Positions 37,533-46,670 of a DNA stretch of 64,000 nt are shown piece after piece. Location of the stretch: NCBI GenBank assembly GCA_903832625.1, contig CAILCI010000037.1, forward strand, positions 30,224 to 94,223. Direction: 5' to 3'. The notes under the pieces are model-generated. The model was not told the origin of the DNA and ran no database searches. It saw only the letters and a list, made by a program, of their open reading frames with translations. The position numbers and the translations under genes were made by a program. Origin of the DNA: an uncultured Burkholderiales bacterium (GTDB lineage: Bacteria > Pseudomonadota > Gammaproteobacteria > Burkholderiales > Burkholderiaceae_C). Positions within the stretch are counted from its first letter, which is position 1, and each line of letters opens with the position of its first letter.

Positions 37533-38033
37533 ATGATCGACACACTCGCCCCCGCCCGTGAAATCACCCTCGAATGGTCCGACGACTTGGCGTTGGACTT
37601 GGATTTCATGGACGACACACACCGCGAGTTTGTCGATCTGCTCGCCGCCACTGAAAGCGCCGACGACAGCCAAGTGCTGGCCTGCTTTGAAGAACTCATC
37701 ACCCACACCGAAGGCCACTTTGGCAGCGAAGACCAGTGGATGAAAGACACGCATTTTTCATCGAGCAACTGCCACGCCATGCAGCATGACGTGGTGCTGC
37801 AAGTCATGCGCGAAGGCTTGAAGCGTGGCCGCGAACAAGGCGACTTGAAACTCGTGCGTCAAATGGCACATGAAATCGGCATCTGGTTCCCGCAACACGC
37901 CCAAACCATGGACGCCGCTTTGGCCCAGCATTTGCGCGGTGTGGGCTACGACGCTGCTACAGGCAAACTCAGCCACCCTGAAGCGCTGCCTGCGGGAGAG
38001 ATTCACGGGTGTGGTGGGGATAGTTGTTCTTGA
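37533..38033 (+). CDS. Bacteriohemerythrin-like protein
   Basis: This 166-residue oxygen- or iron-binding four-helix protein shows the hemerythrin ligand pattern: an HREFVDLL helix, HTEGHFGSEDQWM, HAMQHD, and WFPQHAQTMD. It probably senses or stores oxygen or handles nitric oxide. The C-terminus has extra cysteines (HGCGGDSCS), unusual for the family. The ATG at 37533 has TTGGAGAT upstream, 15 bases after the thiolase stop, so it is likely co-transcribed. Confidence 0.88.
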   Translation: MIDTLAPAREITLEWSDDLALDLDFMDDTHREFVDLLAATESADDSQVLACFEELITHTEGHFGSEDQWMKDTHFSSSNCHAMQHDVVLQVMREGLKRGREQGDLKLVRQMAHEIGIWFPQHAQTMDAALAQHLRGVGYDAATGKLSHPEALPAGEIHGCGGDSCS

Positions 38034-38080
38034 GGTTGACTCACCACGTTGAAGTCACGGCTTAGACCTCGCACCACCTC

Positions 38081-39121
38081 TCACGCATATCTTTCCCGCG
38101 CCAACGCAGCGCCCAGTCCCAGCGCCTGCAATTTCTTCATCGCCACCTCACGCGGCATGGGTGCCAAGCCGCAATTGGTGCAGGCAATCAGGCGGTGTTT
38201 GGGCACGTATTGCAGGGCTTTGCCGATGGTGTCGGCAATTTGCTCAGGGGTTTCTATGTCTTCGCTGGCCACGTCAATCACGCCGACCATCACGTCTTTG
38301 TCTTTGAGCAAAGCCATCATTTCGGGCGGCACATGCGAGTGATAGCACTCTAGGCTGACTTGTTGGATGCTGCTTTTGGCCAAGGCGGGGAAGACTTTTT
38401 CGTATTGACGCCATTCGTCACCCAAGGTTTTTTTCCAATTGTTATTGGCCTCAATGCCATAGCCATAGCAAATATGAACAGCCGTGGTGCAGGTCAAACC
38501 TTGCGCGGCGCGCTCCAAGGCTTGCACGCCCCAGTCCGCCGCCTCGTCCAAGTAGACGTTGAAGGCAGGTTCGTCAAACTGGATGATGTCCACGCCATCG
38601 GCTTGCAGCGCTTTGGCTTCTTGGTTGAGCAATTCGGCAAAGGCAAACGCCATGTCGATGCGGCCTTGCACCGGGTCTTTGCCTTTGCCGTAAAAACGGT
38701 CGGCTACGGTGTCCACAATGGTCATGGGGCCGGGCAAGGTGAATTTGAGTTTTTTCTTGGTGTGAGCGCGTGCCAACTGGGCTTCGAAAGCGTGAACGCG
38801 GCCTTTCAAACGCAGGGGTGCGATGACCTGCGGCACTTGGGCGTCATAACGGTTGTTGCGAATGCCCATGGTGACTTTGTTTTCAAAGTCAATGCCCTCG
38901 ACCTGCTCCAAAAAACCGTGCACAAAGTGTTGGCGCGATTGCTCGCCGTCGCCCACCACATCCAAACCTGCGTCTTCTTGCGCTTTGATCCACAGCAAGG
39001 TGGCGTCGGCTTTGGCGCGCAGCAGGGCATCGCCCTCGGCCTGCCACTTGGGCCAGAGTTTGTTGGTTTCGGCCAGCCATTCGGGTTTGGGCAAGCTGCC
39101 TGCAATTGCGGTTGAAAACAT
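38081..39121 (-). CDS. Core cobalamin-independent methionine synthase homologue (MesD-like)
   Basis: This 346-residue protein matches only the catalytic C-terminal barrel of MetE; the N-terminal half is absent. Zinc-ligand regions are visible as HICYGYG (with His and Cys), SLECYHSHVPPEMM, and the late ACTNCGLAPMPREV. DIIQFDEPAFN holds the family Asp-Glu-Pro segment. Such short enzymes were described as folate-independent methionine synthases; the aerobic MesD type works with MesX (DUF1852). No DUF1852 gene is nearby. Upstream is a luciferase-like monooxygenase. Confidence 0.82.
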   Translation of the reverse strand: MFSTAIAGSLPKPEWLAETNKLWPKWQAEGDALLRAKADATLLWIKAQEDAGLDVVGDGEQSRQHFVHGFLEQVEGIDFENKVTMGIRNNRYDAQVPQVIAPLRLKGRVHAFEAQLARAHTKKKLKFTLPGPMTIVDTVADRFYGKGKDPVQGRIDMAFAFAELLNQEAKALQADGVDIIQFDEPAFNVYLDEAADWGVQALERAAQGLTCTTAVHICYGYGIEANNNWKKTLGDEWRQYEKVFPALAKSSIQQVSLECYHSHVPPEMMALLKDKDVMVGVIDVASEDIETPEQIADTIGKALQYVPKHRLIACTNCGLAPMPREVAMKKLQALGLGAALARERYA

Positions 39122-39220
39122 AAAAACTCCTCGGTGTTCAGAAATGGGGGAAACAATGACATGCTGTGAGTCGGCGTGATCTGCCGAGTAAACACAGCAC
39201 GGCCAAAGCCGAAAAAAACC

Positions 39221-40216
39221 TCACAACGCAAACTCCTGCGCCAGCAATTCATACGAACGCGCTTGCGCCGCTGCATCGTGCGTCCAAGTGATGAGCACCA
39301 GTTCATCCACTTGCAAACGCTCGGCCAACTTGCGCAATTTATGGGCGACTTGCGGCGCGCTGCCCAGCAGCGCATTGGCACGCAGTTCAGCCAGCGCCAC
39401 TTGTTCAGAAGGCGTGTAGTCGCGCAGTGCTTCGTCAGGCGGCAAGATGGGCCCAATGCGTCCGCTGTTTCTGTCCATGCGCCAGCGGGCGCGGCTTTGG
39501 AACAAACGCAATGCTTCTTCTTCGGTGTCTGCGGCCAAGGCCCACACGCAGACGGTCGCGTGGGGTTTGGGCATGGCCTCGGATGGCCTGAAGTTGGCGC
39601 GGTACAGCGAGAGCGCAGCGTCTGCGCCTTGGCCGTCGGTGATGAAATAAGCAAAGGCATAGGGCAGGCTCAGGTGCGCAGCCAGTTGAGCGCCGTAGTC
39701 TGAGCTGCCCAGCATCCACACCTGCGGCGATGTGGGGCCGCTGGGATAGGCAAACACGCCGTGGCCGGGGTGTCCTGCGGGAATGGGCTCGCCCGTCACC
39801 CACGCCTGCAACTCCAGCACTTGTTGGGGAAAGTTGTCGGAGGCATGGCGGTCGGGGTTGAGCAATTGCGCGGTGCGGCCATCGCTGCCGGGGGCGCGGC
39901 CTACACCCAAGTCGATGCGCCCAGGCGCCAAGGCGTCGAGCACTCGAAATTGCTCAGCCACTTTGAGCGGCGCATAGTGCGGCAGCATGACGCCCGCCGA
40001 GCCCAAACGAATGCGGGTGGTGCGAGCGGCAATTGCTGCCATCAAGACCTCGGGTGCCGTGCCCACAATGCTGGGATGGCTGTGGTGTTCGCTGACCCAA
40101 AAACGGTGGTAGCCCCAGGCTTCGCAGCGTTGGGCAAGTTCTAAGGTTTGGCGAATGGCGGTGTCTTGTGTGCGCCCTGCGACGCCCACCGATTGATCGA
40201 GAACAGACAGTTGCAT
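39221..40216 (-). CDS. Luciferase-like flavin-dependent monooxygenase
   Basis: This 331-residue LLM-class TIM-barrel protein is of the bacterial-luciferase superfamily, near the MsnO8/YhbW-like group. Visible signatures are LSVLDQSVGVAGRTQDTA at the N-terminus, WGYHRFWVSEHHSHP, and LGVGRAPGSDGRTA. It would use reduced FMN from a partner reductase; the substrate is unknown. Its ATG overlaps the stop of the acyl-CoA ligase by one base. The core methionine synthase follows after 99 bases. Confidence 0.87.
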   Translation of the reverse strand: MQLSVLDQSVGVAGRTQDTAIRQTLELAQRCEAWGYHRFWVSEHHSHPSIVGTAPEVLMAAIAARTTRIRLGSAGVMLPHYAPLKVAEQFRVLDALAPGRIDLGVGRAPGSDGRTAQLLNPDRHASDNFPQQVLELQAWVTGEPIPAGHPGHGVFAYPSGPTSPQVWMLGSSDYGAQLAAHLSLPYAFAYFITDGQGADAALSLYRANFRPSEAMPKPHATVCVWALAADTEEEALRLFQSRARWRMDRNSGRIGPILPPDEALRDYTPSEQVALAELRANALLGSAPQVAHKLRKLAERLQVDELVLITWTHDAAAQARSYELLAQEFAL

Positions 40217-41910
40217 CAGGTTTTGGCGGCCTCGGCTTCTTGCAACATGCGCCACATGACTTTGCCGCTTCCGCTCTTGGGCAATGTGTCGACAAATTGC
40301 ACCTGCGTTGGCGCTTTGTAAACCGCCATGTTATCGCGACACCAGGCAATGATGTCGGCCTCGCTCACTTGCCCCTTGTGCGAGGCACGCAATACCACCA
40401 CAGCCTTGACCGTCTCGCCCCGATAGCTGTCACGTGAAGAAATGATGCACGCCTCTTGAATGGCTGGATGCTTGAACATCAAGGCCTCCACCTCGGCAGG
40501 CCAAACTTTGAAGCCCGCTGCATTGATCATGCGCTTCAAGCGGTCGGTCATGAAGAAATAGCCGTCCTCATCGACCCGACCCAAATCGCCGGAGCGGAAA
40601 AAACGTTTGCCATCTAGCTCAAAAAACGCGGCTTCGGTGGCGTCGGGTCGCTTCCAATAGCCGTTGAAGACTTCGGGGCCGTGCATAACAATTTCACCCG
40701 ATTCGCCCTGCGGCACTTCTTGCAAGGTGTCTGGATTGACAACCCGCGCATCGGTGCTCATGAAAGGAATGCCCAAACACTGTTGTTTGGGAGAGTCAGG
40801 CGGATTGCTGTGCGAAGGCGCGGCGGTTTCTGTCAAACCATAGCCTTCGGCATAGCGCAAGCCATACAACTCCCACAAACGCTGCGCCACAGCTTGCGGC
40901 ATGGCCGCGCCTCCACCGCCAATTTGAACCAAGCTTTTGAGGTTGAATTTGTCAAAATTGGGGCTGCCCAAAAGGTCAATCACCATGGTGGGGATGTTCG
41001 TCCAATGCGTGACGCCCCATTTGGAAATCAAGCGCCCCGCCAATTCACGGTCCCAGCGCGGCATGATGACAAAAGTCGCGCCCATGTAAATGCCCGAGTG
41101 CATCACGCTCACCATGCCGGTGATGTGAAACATGGGAACTACCAATAACGACACCACCTCATGCGAGCCATTGCCCCACAGTGCCGATGAAATGGCGTTG
41201 TGCATGAGACTGCGGTGCGGATGCATGCAGCCTTTGGGCAAACCTGTTGTGCCACTGGTGTAGGGCAACACCGCCAAATCTTCTTTGCCCACCAACAACG
41301 GACCCAACTCTGCCGTGCAAGCCACGGCATCGGTCCACGCATGGGTTTGACCGCCGTCCAAAACGGGTAGGGCATGGCGGGTAAGCAACCAATCGCGCCA
41401 GCCTTCAGCGGGGGCATCGTCGCCCGACACTTGGGCGTCAAACGCATCGGTGAACTGGGTCACGATGAGGTGCTTCAAGCGCTGATCGGCGGGCACATCT
41501 TGGTTGGCTTTGGCTATTTCGGGCGCCAAGTCGCCGGTGGTGATGGCCACGCGGGCATCGGGGTCGGTGATGTAGTGCTTGAGCTCTTCGGCGCGGTTCA
41601 TGGGGTTGACCGGCACGACCACCGCATTGGCACGCAAAATCGCAAAATGCGCAATGATGAGTTGAGGACAGTTCTGCATGTCCAGCACCACGCGGTCGCC
41701 TCTTTGCACGCCTAGACTTTGCAAATACGCAGCCAAGCGCTCGGCCTTGTGGCGCACCTCAGCGTAGCTGAGTTGGGTGCCCAAAAACACCAATGCGGTT
41801 TTATGCGGGTAGCGCCGAGCGCTGGTCTCTAAGTTGTCCCAAAGCGAGGTTTCGGGAACAGTGATGGCGTGGGGCAGGCGCGCAGGCCAAAAACGGTGGT
41901 GTGGTTTCAT
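40216..41910 (-). CDS. Acyl-CoA synthetase (AMP-dependent ligase)
   Basis: This 564-residue ANL-superfamily ligase activates a fatty or related carboxylic acid to its CoA thioester. The P-loop-like motif is YTSGTTGLPKGCMHPH. The A5-type YAEGYGLTETAAPSH and the hinge FFRSGDLGRVDEDGYFF are present, along with a C-terminal lysine domain (LPKSGSGKVMWRM). It is most like medium- and long-chain FadD-type enzymes. I choose the ATG at 41910. It is coupled to the luciferase-like gene. Confidence 0.9.
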   Translation of the reverse strand: MKPHHRFWPARLPHAITVPETSLWDNLETSARRYPHKTALVFLGTQLSYAEVRHKAERLAAYLQSLGVQRGDRVVLDMQNCPQLIIAHFAILRANAVVVPVNPMNRAEELKHYITDPDARVAITTGDLAPEIAKANQDVPADQRLKHLIVTQFTDAFDAQVSGDDAPAEGWRDWLLTRHALPVLDGGQTHAWTDAVACTAELGPLLVGKEDLAVLPYTSGTTGLPKGCMHPHRSLMHNAISSALWGNGSHEVVSLLVVPMFHITGMVSVMHSGIYMGATFVIMPRWDRELAGRLISKWGVTHWTNIPTMVIDLLGSPNFDKFNLKSLVQIGGGGAAMPQAVAQRLWELYGLRYAEGYGLTETAAPSHSNPPDSPKQQCLGIPFMSTDARVVNPDTLQEVPQGESGEIVMHGPEVFNGYWKRPDATEAAFFELDGKRFFRSGDLGRVDEDGYFFMTDRLKRMINAAGFKVWPAEVEALMFKHPAIQEACIISSRDSYRGETVKAVVVLRASHKGQVSEADIIAWCRDNMAVYKAPTQVQFVDTLPKSGSGKVMWRMLQEAEAAKT

Positions 41911-41964
41911 GCGCACTAGGGTAGCGCTTGGCGGGGCAAAAACCCATTCGGGTAGCCCCTAAAG

Positions 41965-41999
41965 AAAAGGCTGACGCGTCACCTTCGCGTCAGCCTTTT
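41965..41999 (-). terminator. Strong hairpin terminator after the HTH response regulator
   Basis: AAAAGGCTGACGCG and CGCGTCAGCCTTTT form a perfect 14-pair stem with a seven-base loop, 17 bases after the stop of the minus-strand regulator. T tracts occur on both strands, so it could work in both directions. Confidence 0.88.
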
Positions 42000-42015
42000 T
42001 GTCATACCTTTGAAA

Positions 42016-42648
42016 TCAAGCGGCGTGTGCGCGTGCGCGGCGGTTGATTTGCCGCACCGACATCAGCGCATCCAAGAAGCCGCGCAGCCAATCCAAATCG
42101 ATGGGTTTTTGCAGCAACTGCACGCCGTCAGGCAAACCGCCTTTGGCGGAAATTTCGTCAGGGCTCATGCCGGTGATGACCACCACGGCCAAGCTGTTGA
42201 AGATGGTGTGCTCGCTCAAGGTGCGCAAGAACTCAAAGCCGTCCACATTGGGCATGCGCAAATCGGTCAGCAAGACCTGGGGCTGCATGGTGGGCATGTC
42301 CAACAAAGCTTCCATCGCCGACGAGTACATGATGGCATCGAGCGGCAAACCCCATTGGTCAAAATTGCTTTGCAACATAACGCGGGTGGCTTCGTCGTCT
42401 TCAACCACCAAAACGCGCAAACGGTCTTCACCTTGTGTGAGTGACGCGGGGGAAAGGTTGTGACGGCGTTGGTACTCTTGGATCGATTGCATCGAAATGC
42501 GACGATGACCCCCTTGTGTTTTCCAAGCTTTCAGGTCGTTTTTCTCAACCAATCCTTGAACCGTGCCGACGGAGACACCAAGTAGTTTCGCGGCGTAACT
42601 GGTTCCACAGTAGCCGTCGTAGGGTTCCTTAGAGGAAGAGAAATTCAT
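42016..42648 (-). CDS. Response regulator with N-terminal excisionase-type HTH
   Basis: This 210-residue protein joins an N-terminal MerR/excisionase-like DNA-binding domain (SYAAKLLGVSVGTVQ, then WKTQGGHRRISMQSIQEY) to a C-terminal receiver domain (VLVVEDDEATR, phosphoacceptor in LLTDLRMPNVDG, Lys in LLQKPIDL). The domain order is the reverse of most response regulators. No kinase gene is adjacent. I use the ATG at 42648 with AAGGA upstream. A 232-base A/T-rich region precedes it and contains the inverted-repeat pair TAACCTTAA/TTAAGGTTA. Confidence 0.85.
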   Translation of the reverse strand: MNFSSSKEPYDGYCGTSYAAKLLGVSVGTVQGLVEKNDLKAWKTQGGHRRISMQSIQEYQRRHNLSPASLTQGEDRLRVLVVEDDEATRVMLQSNFDQWGLPLDAIMYSSAMEALLDMPTMQPQVLLTDLRMPNVDGFEFLRTLSEHTIFNSLAVVVITGMSPDEISAKGGLPDGVQLLQKPIDLDWLRGFLDALMSVRQINRRARAHAA

Positions 42649-42708
42649 TGCCAATTCCTTTTTGTTTAAGCAAAGCAAATATTTTTAAATCAAAACACCA
42701 TCAAGATG

Positions 42709-42806
42709 TAACCTTAATAATTATTTTACAGCAAATCGAAATCTCAAAACCATTAAAGCACGACAATTGTAGGTGATTTAGGTGTAAAAAATCAATTTTA
42801 AGGTTA
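42709..42806 (-). promoter_or_regulatory. Spaced inverted repeat in the A/T-rich upstream region
   Basis: TAACCTTAA (42709-42717) and its exact reverse complement TTAAGGTTA (42798-42806) are 80 bases apart, upstream of the HTH response regulator. They could be paired operator half-sites for an autoregulated DNA-binding protein. This is inference from symmetry and position. Confidence 0.4.
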
Positions 42807-42834
42807 AGAATAGTTAACTTTTGATTTTATTAAT

Positions 42835-42863
42835 AAAAACGGCACTCGAAAGTGCCGTTTTTT
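42835..42863 (-). terminator. Rho-independent terminator after ettA
   Basis: ACGGCACT and AGTGCCGT form an eight-pair stem around CGAA, extended by flanking A and T tracts. It lies 18 bases after the ettA stop on the minus strand. Confidence 0.88.
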
Positions 42864-42880
42864 GCTTATCCTGTGCGCGT

Positions 42881-44542
42881 TTACTTGAGTGGTTTAAAAC
42901 GCACGCGTTTGGGTTTCGCGCCCTCCTCGCCCAAGCGTTTCTTCTTGTCAGCTTCGTATTCTTGGTAGTTGCCGTCGAAGAAAGTCCATTGCGAATCGCC
43001 TTCACAAGCCAAGATGTGCGTGGCAATACGGTCGAGGAACCAGCGGTCATGGCTGATACACATGACCGAGCCTGCAAACTCCAGCAAGGCGTCTTCTAGA
43101 GCGCGCAGGGTTTCAACATCCAAGTCGTTTGAGGGCTCATCAAGCAACAACACGTTGCCACCTGCAATCAATGTTTTGGCCAAATGCAGACGTCCGCGTT
43201 CACCGCCGGACAAGGTGCCCACGCGTTTTTGTTGGTCACCCCCGTTGAAGTTGAAGCGGCCACAATAAGCACGACTGGCCATCTCAAACTTGCCCACCGT
43301 CAAGATGTCTAAGCCGCCAGAGACGTCTTCCCACACAGTTTTGTCATTGGATAAGTCGTCCCGGCTTTGATCGACAAAGGCCATTTGCACGGTTTTGCCA
43401 ATCGAGACTTCGCCGCTGTCGGGTTGTTGCTGACCAGCAATCATTCGGAACAAAGTCGACTTACCTGCACCGTTGGGGCCGATGATGCCCACAATTGCGC
43501 CCGCAGGCACTTTGAAGCTCAGGTTGTCGATGAGCAAGCGGTCGCCAAAGGATTTGCTGACGTTTTTGAACTCAATGACTTCATTGCCCAAGCGCTCGGC
43601 GACGGGAATGAAGATTTCCTGAGTTTCGTTGCGTTTTTGATAATCGAAGTCGCTCAACTCTTCAAAGCGCGCCAAACGTGCCTTGCTCTTGGCTTGGCGG
43701 CCTTTGGGGTTTTGACGCACCCATTCGAGTTCCTTTTTCAAGGCTTTGGCACGGGCTTCTTCGCCCTTGTTTTCCTTCTCTAAGCGGTCTTGTTTTTGAT
43801 CCAACCAAGTGGAGTAGTTGCCTTTCCATGGGATGCCATGGCCGCGGTCAAGCTCCAAAATCCATTCGGCGGCATTGTCCAAAAAGTAGCGATCATGGGT
43901 GATGGCGACGACCGTGCCCGAAAAACGCGCCAAGAACTGCTCCAGCCAATCGACCGACTCAGCGTCCAAGTGGTTGGTGGGCTCGTCCAGCAACAACATG
44001 TCGGGCTTGGAGAGCAACAATTGGCACAGGGCGACGCGGCGTTTTTCGCCACCAGACAGTTTGCCAATCACGGCGTCCCAAGGCGGCAGTCGCAGCGCGT
44101 CGGCAGCGATTTCAAGCTGGTGTTCGCTGTCTGTGCCTGCGGCGGCAATGGTGGCTTCTAGCTCACCTTGCTCGGCGGCGAGTGCGTCAAAGTCGGCGTC
44201 GGGTTCGGCGTAAGCGGCGTAGATTTCTTCCAAACGGTTTTTGGCTCGCAAGACGTCGCCCATTGCGCCTTCGACCGATTGGCGCACAGTATCTTCGTCG
44301 TTGAGCTTGGGCTCTTGGGGCAAATAGCCAATCTTGATGCCGGGCATGGGCGTGGCCTCGCCCTCAATTTCTTTGTCCACACCGGCCATGATTTTGAGCA
44401 AGGTCGATTTGCCTGAGCCGTTCAAACCCAACATGCCGATCTTGGCGCCGGGGAAAAAGCTGAGTGAAATGTCTTTCAAAATGTGGCGCTTGGGCGGGAC
44501 AATTTTGCCGACGCGGTTCATGGTGAAAACGTATTGAGCCAT
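42881..44542 (-). CDS. ettA: Energy-dependent translational throttle protein EttA
   Basis: This 553-residue ABC-F protein has two ATPase domains and no membrane part; EttA binds the ribosomal E site and gates the first peptide bond according to ATP/ADP level. Walker A sequences are GLNGSGKSTLL and GPNGAGKSTLF. Signatures LSGGEKRRVAL and LSGGERGRLHL, and Walker B LLLDEPTNHLD and LLLDEPSNDLD, are all intact. The length fits EttA rather than Uup. It is divergent from rhlE. Confidence 0.95.
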   Translation of the reverse strand: MAQYVFTMNRVGKIVPPKRHILKDISLSFFPGAKIGMLGLNGSGKSTLLKIMAGVDKEIEGEATPMPGIKIGYLPQEPKLNDEDTVRQSVEGAMGDVLRAKNRLEEIYAAYAEPDADFDALAAEQGELEATIAAAGTDSEHQLEIAADALRLPPWDAVIGKLSGGEKRRVALCQLLLSKPDMLLLDEPTNHLDAESVDWLEQFLARFSGTVVAITHDRYFLDNAAEWILELDRGHGIPWKGNYSTWLDQKQDRLEKENKGEEARAKALKKELEWVRQNPKGRQAKSKARLARFEELSDFDYQKRNETQEIFIPVAERLGNEVIEFKNVSKSFGDRLLIDNLSFKVPAGAIVGIIGPNGAGKSTLFRMIAGQQQPDSGEVSIGKTVQMAFVDQSRDDLSNDKTVWEDVSGGLDILTVGKFEMASRAYCGRFNFNGGDQQKRVGTLSGGERGRLHLAKTLIAGGNVLLLDEPSNDLDVETLRALEDALLEFAGSVMCISHDRWFLDRIATHILACEGDSQWTFFDGNYQEYEADKKKRLGEEGAKPKRVRFKPLK

Positions 44543-44771
44543 GTTGTTCTTTCTGGGGTCGCTGATGCAATAAAACGCTGATTATCCCAGCACCCGCAAA
44601 CCATGCCACAATAGACCCTGTTGCCGCCGCCAGTTGCCGCAACGTCAGCACTCCTGCTGAGGGCATGTAACAAACAGCTTTTACAAAAGACCCGTTTGTT
44701 TTAAGACACGCTCACTTGTAAATATTCTCAACTCAGACTGGGTGGCCTCGTGCCAAGAGAGTTGGGCTCAT

Positions 44772-44788
44772 GCGTCTCATAAAGACGC
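44772..44788 (+). promoter_or_regulatory. Hairpin directly before the rhlE start
   Basis: GCGTCT and AGACGC pair around CATAA, ending six bases before the start codon, where the ribosome-binding site would be; no clear Shine-Dalgarno sequence is seen. RNA helicase genes often have structured, cold-responsive leaders. Control by this stem is inference. Confidence 0.4.
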
Positions 44789-44794
44789 CACACC

Positions 44795-46657
44795 ATGAAC
44801 TTTGATGAATTGAATTTGGCTCCGGCCATTCTGAAAGCCGTACTCGAACAAGGCTACGAAACTCCCACTCCTATCCAAGCCCAGGCGATACCTGCTGTGC
44901 TGGAAGGCCACGATTTATTGGCAGGGGCACAAACCGGCACGGGCAAAACCGCCGCCTTTACCCTGCCCTTGCTGCACAAGCTGGCCATGAGCCGCAGTGT
45001 GGAAAACAAATTTGGCGTCTACGGCGTGCGTGCCTTGGTGCTCACCCCGACCCGCGAATTGGCGGCACAGGTGGAAGAATCGGTGCGCACTTACGGCAAA
45101 TACTTGCAACTGAGCTCGGCTGTCATTTTTGGCGGCGTGGGCATGAACCCGCAAATCAAGCGCATCAAACAAGGCGTGGACATTTTGGTTGCCACCCCTG
45201 GGCGCTTGCTCGATTTGCAACAACAAGGCGAACTCGATTTGTCCACCGTGCAAGTCTTGGTGTTGGACGAAGCTGACCGCATGCTGGACATGGGCTTTAT
45301 TCACGACGTCAAGAAAATCTTGGCCTTGATGCCCAAAGAAAAACAAAGCCTGTTGTTCTCGGCCACCTTCAGCGACGAAATTCGCGAACTGGCCAACAAC
45401 TTGCTCAAGGCTCCCAAGAGCATTCAAGTCACGCCCAGCAACACCACTGTCGAGCGCATCGCGCAAGTGGTGCACCCAGTGGGTCGCGGCAAGAAAAAAC
45501 CTTTGCTCGCACACCTCATCTCACAAAATGACTGGAGCCAAGTGCTGGTGTTCACCCGTACCAAATTTGGTGCCAACAATGTGGCCGAGTTCTTGACCAA
45601 AAACGGCATCAGCGCCATGGCCTTGCACGGCAACAAGAGCCAAACCGCTCGCACTCAAGCCTTAGCTGGCTTTAAAACAGGCGAAATTCGCGCCTTGGTC
45701 GCCACAGACATTGCGGCACGCGGCATTGACATTGACGAGTTGCCACACGTGGTGAACTATGAAATTCCCAATGTCTGCGAAGACTATGTGCACCGCATTG
45801 GCCGCACTGGACGCGCCGGCTCTAGCGGCGAAGCGGTGAGCTTGGTGTCGCTGGACGAAGAAGGTTTCATGAAAGAAATTGAACACTTCACCAAACAACA
45901 AGTGCCCGTGGTGGCTATTGAAGGCTTTGGCCCAGAACCCGATGAAAAAGCCGAACCCATCGCCATGGGTCGCCAAACCCTGTGGGGCGGCTTGGGTCGC
46001 CCACCTTCACGCGATGTGATGGCCGCAGCTGCCAAAGCAGCCCGCTCAGAAATGATGCAGCGTATGCGCGACAACAAAGGCGCGCAAGGCGGTGGCCGCT
46101 CTGGTGGTAACTCAGGGGGTGATGGCGCACGCGCTCCGCGCCCCAATGGACACGTCAGCCGTGACCGCCAAGACGTGCGCCCCGCCCGCGACGGAGAACG
46201 CGCATCGGCGCCTTTTGGTGATCGTCCTGCCCGTTCAGGCAACCGCCCGCAAGGCCAACGCCCAGCGCGTCAGTTTGACAACCGCGCACCGCGTGACGAC
46301 ATGGGCAGACCGCCTCGCGACGCTGCAATGCGTCCGCCCCGCGACATGACACCACGCCCACCGCGTGATGATCAACCCCGCGCACCGCGTCACGACGACG
46401 ACGATTACCAACCCCGCGCCAATGCGCACCTTGGCACGCAAAGCGGTGTCAATGCCTTTGGTCACAAAAACCAGGGCAGCGCCCAAAGACAACCCGACCC
46501 CACCCGTACCAGTGTTGACCTGATGACAGAGCGCAAACGCGGCGGCGGTGGATTTGGCGGCGGTGGCGGCTTTGGCGGCAATCGCCGAGGTGGCTCAGGC
46601 GGCGGCGGTGCTGGTGGCGGCGGCAACCGCAGAGGCGGCGGCGGTTTTAAACGCTGA
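44795..46657 (+). CDS. rhlE: DEAD-box ATP-dependent RNA helicase RhlE type
   Basis: This 620-residue RNA helicase has the complete motif set: [10 protein letters not shown] (Q motif), [11 protein letters not shown] (I), PTRELAAQ (Ia), [13 protein letters not shown] (II), FSATFS (III), and [13 protein letters not shown] (VI). The last 200 residues are low complexity, rich in Arg, Gly and Pro, ending in GGG and NRRGG repeats that should bind RNA non-specifically. Family members act in ribosome assembly and RNA decay. The tail is longer than in E. coli RhlE, as in other betaproteobacteria. Confidence 0.95.
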   Translation: MNFDELNLAPAILKAVLEQGYETPTPIQAQAIPAVLEGHDLLAGAQTGTGKTAAFTLPLLHKLAMSRSVENKFGVYGVRALVLTPTRELAAQVEESVRTYGKYLQLSSAVIFGGVGMNPQIKRIKQGVDILVATPGRLLDLQQQGELDLSTVQVLVLDEADRMLDMGFIHDVKKILALMPKEKQSLLFSATFSDEIRELANNLLKAPKSIQVTPSNTTVERIAQVVHPVGRGKKKPLLAHLISQNDWSQVLVFTRTKFGANNVAEFLTKNGISAMALHGNKSQTARTQALAGFKTGEIRALVATDIAARGIDIDELPHVVNYEIPNVCEDYVHRIGRTGRAGSSGEAVSLVSLDEEGFMKEIEHFTKQQVPVVAIEGFGPEPDEKAEPIAMGRQTLWGGLGRPPSRDVMAAAAKAARSEMMQRMRDNKGAQGGGRSGGNSGGDGARAPRPNGHVSRDRQDVRPARDGERASAPFGDRPARSGNRPQGQRPARQFDNRAPRDDMGRPPRDAAMRPPRDMTPRPPRDDQPRAPRHDDDDYQPRANAHLGTQSGVNAFGHKNQGSAQRQPDPTRTSVDLMTERKRGGGGFGGGGGFGGNRRGGSGGGGAGGGGNRRGGGGFKR

Positions 46658-46670
46658 TGGGCGCGATGCG

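Noticed and set aside
36606-37754. 382-residue minus-strand ORF opposite the thiolase and hemerythrin genes
   Set aside because: It spans two well-supported genes on the other strand and shows no motif of its own.
39122-39220. Possible SAM or cobalamin riboswitch before the core methionine synthase
   Set aside because: The leader is only 99 bases and lacks the conserved SAM-I/SAM-II or B12-box sequences; no matching helices could be drawn.
46050-46657. Gly/Arg-rich repeats in the rhlE tail as a possible CRISPR or mobile repeat
   Set aside because: The repetition follows codons for GGG/RGG and RPPRD segments inside an intact reading frame, which is normal for RhlE tails; no spacer-repeat pattern exists.
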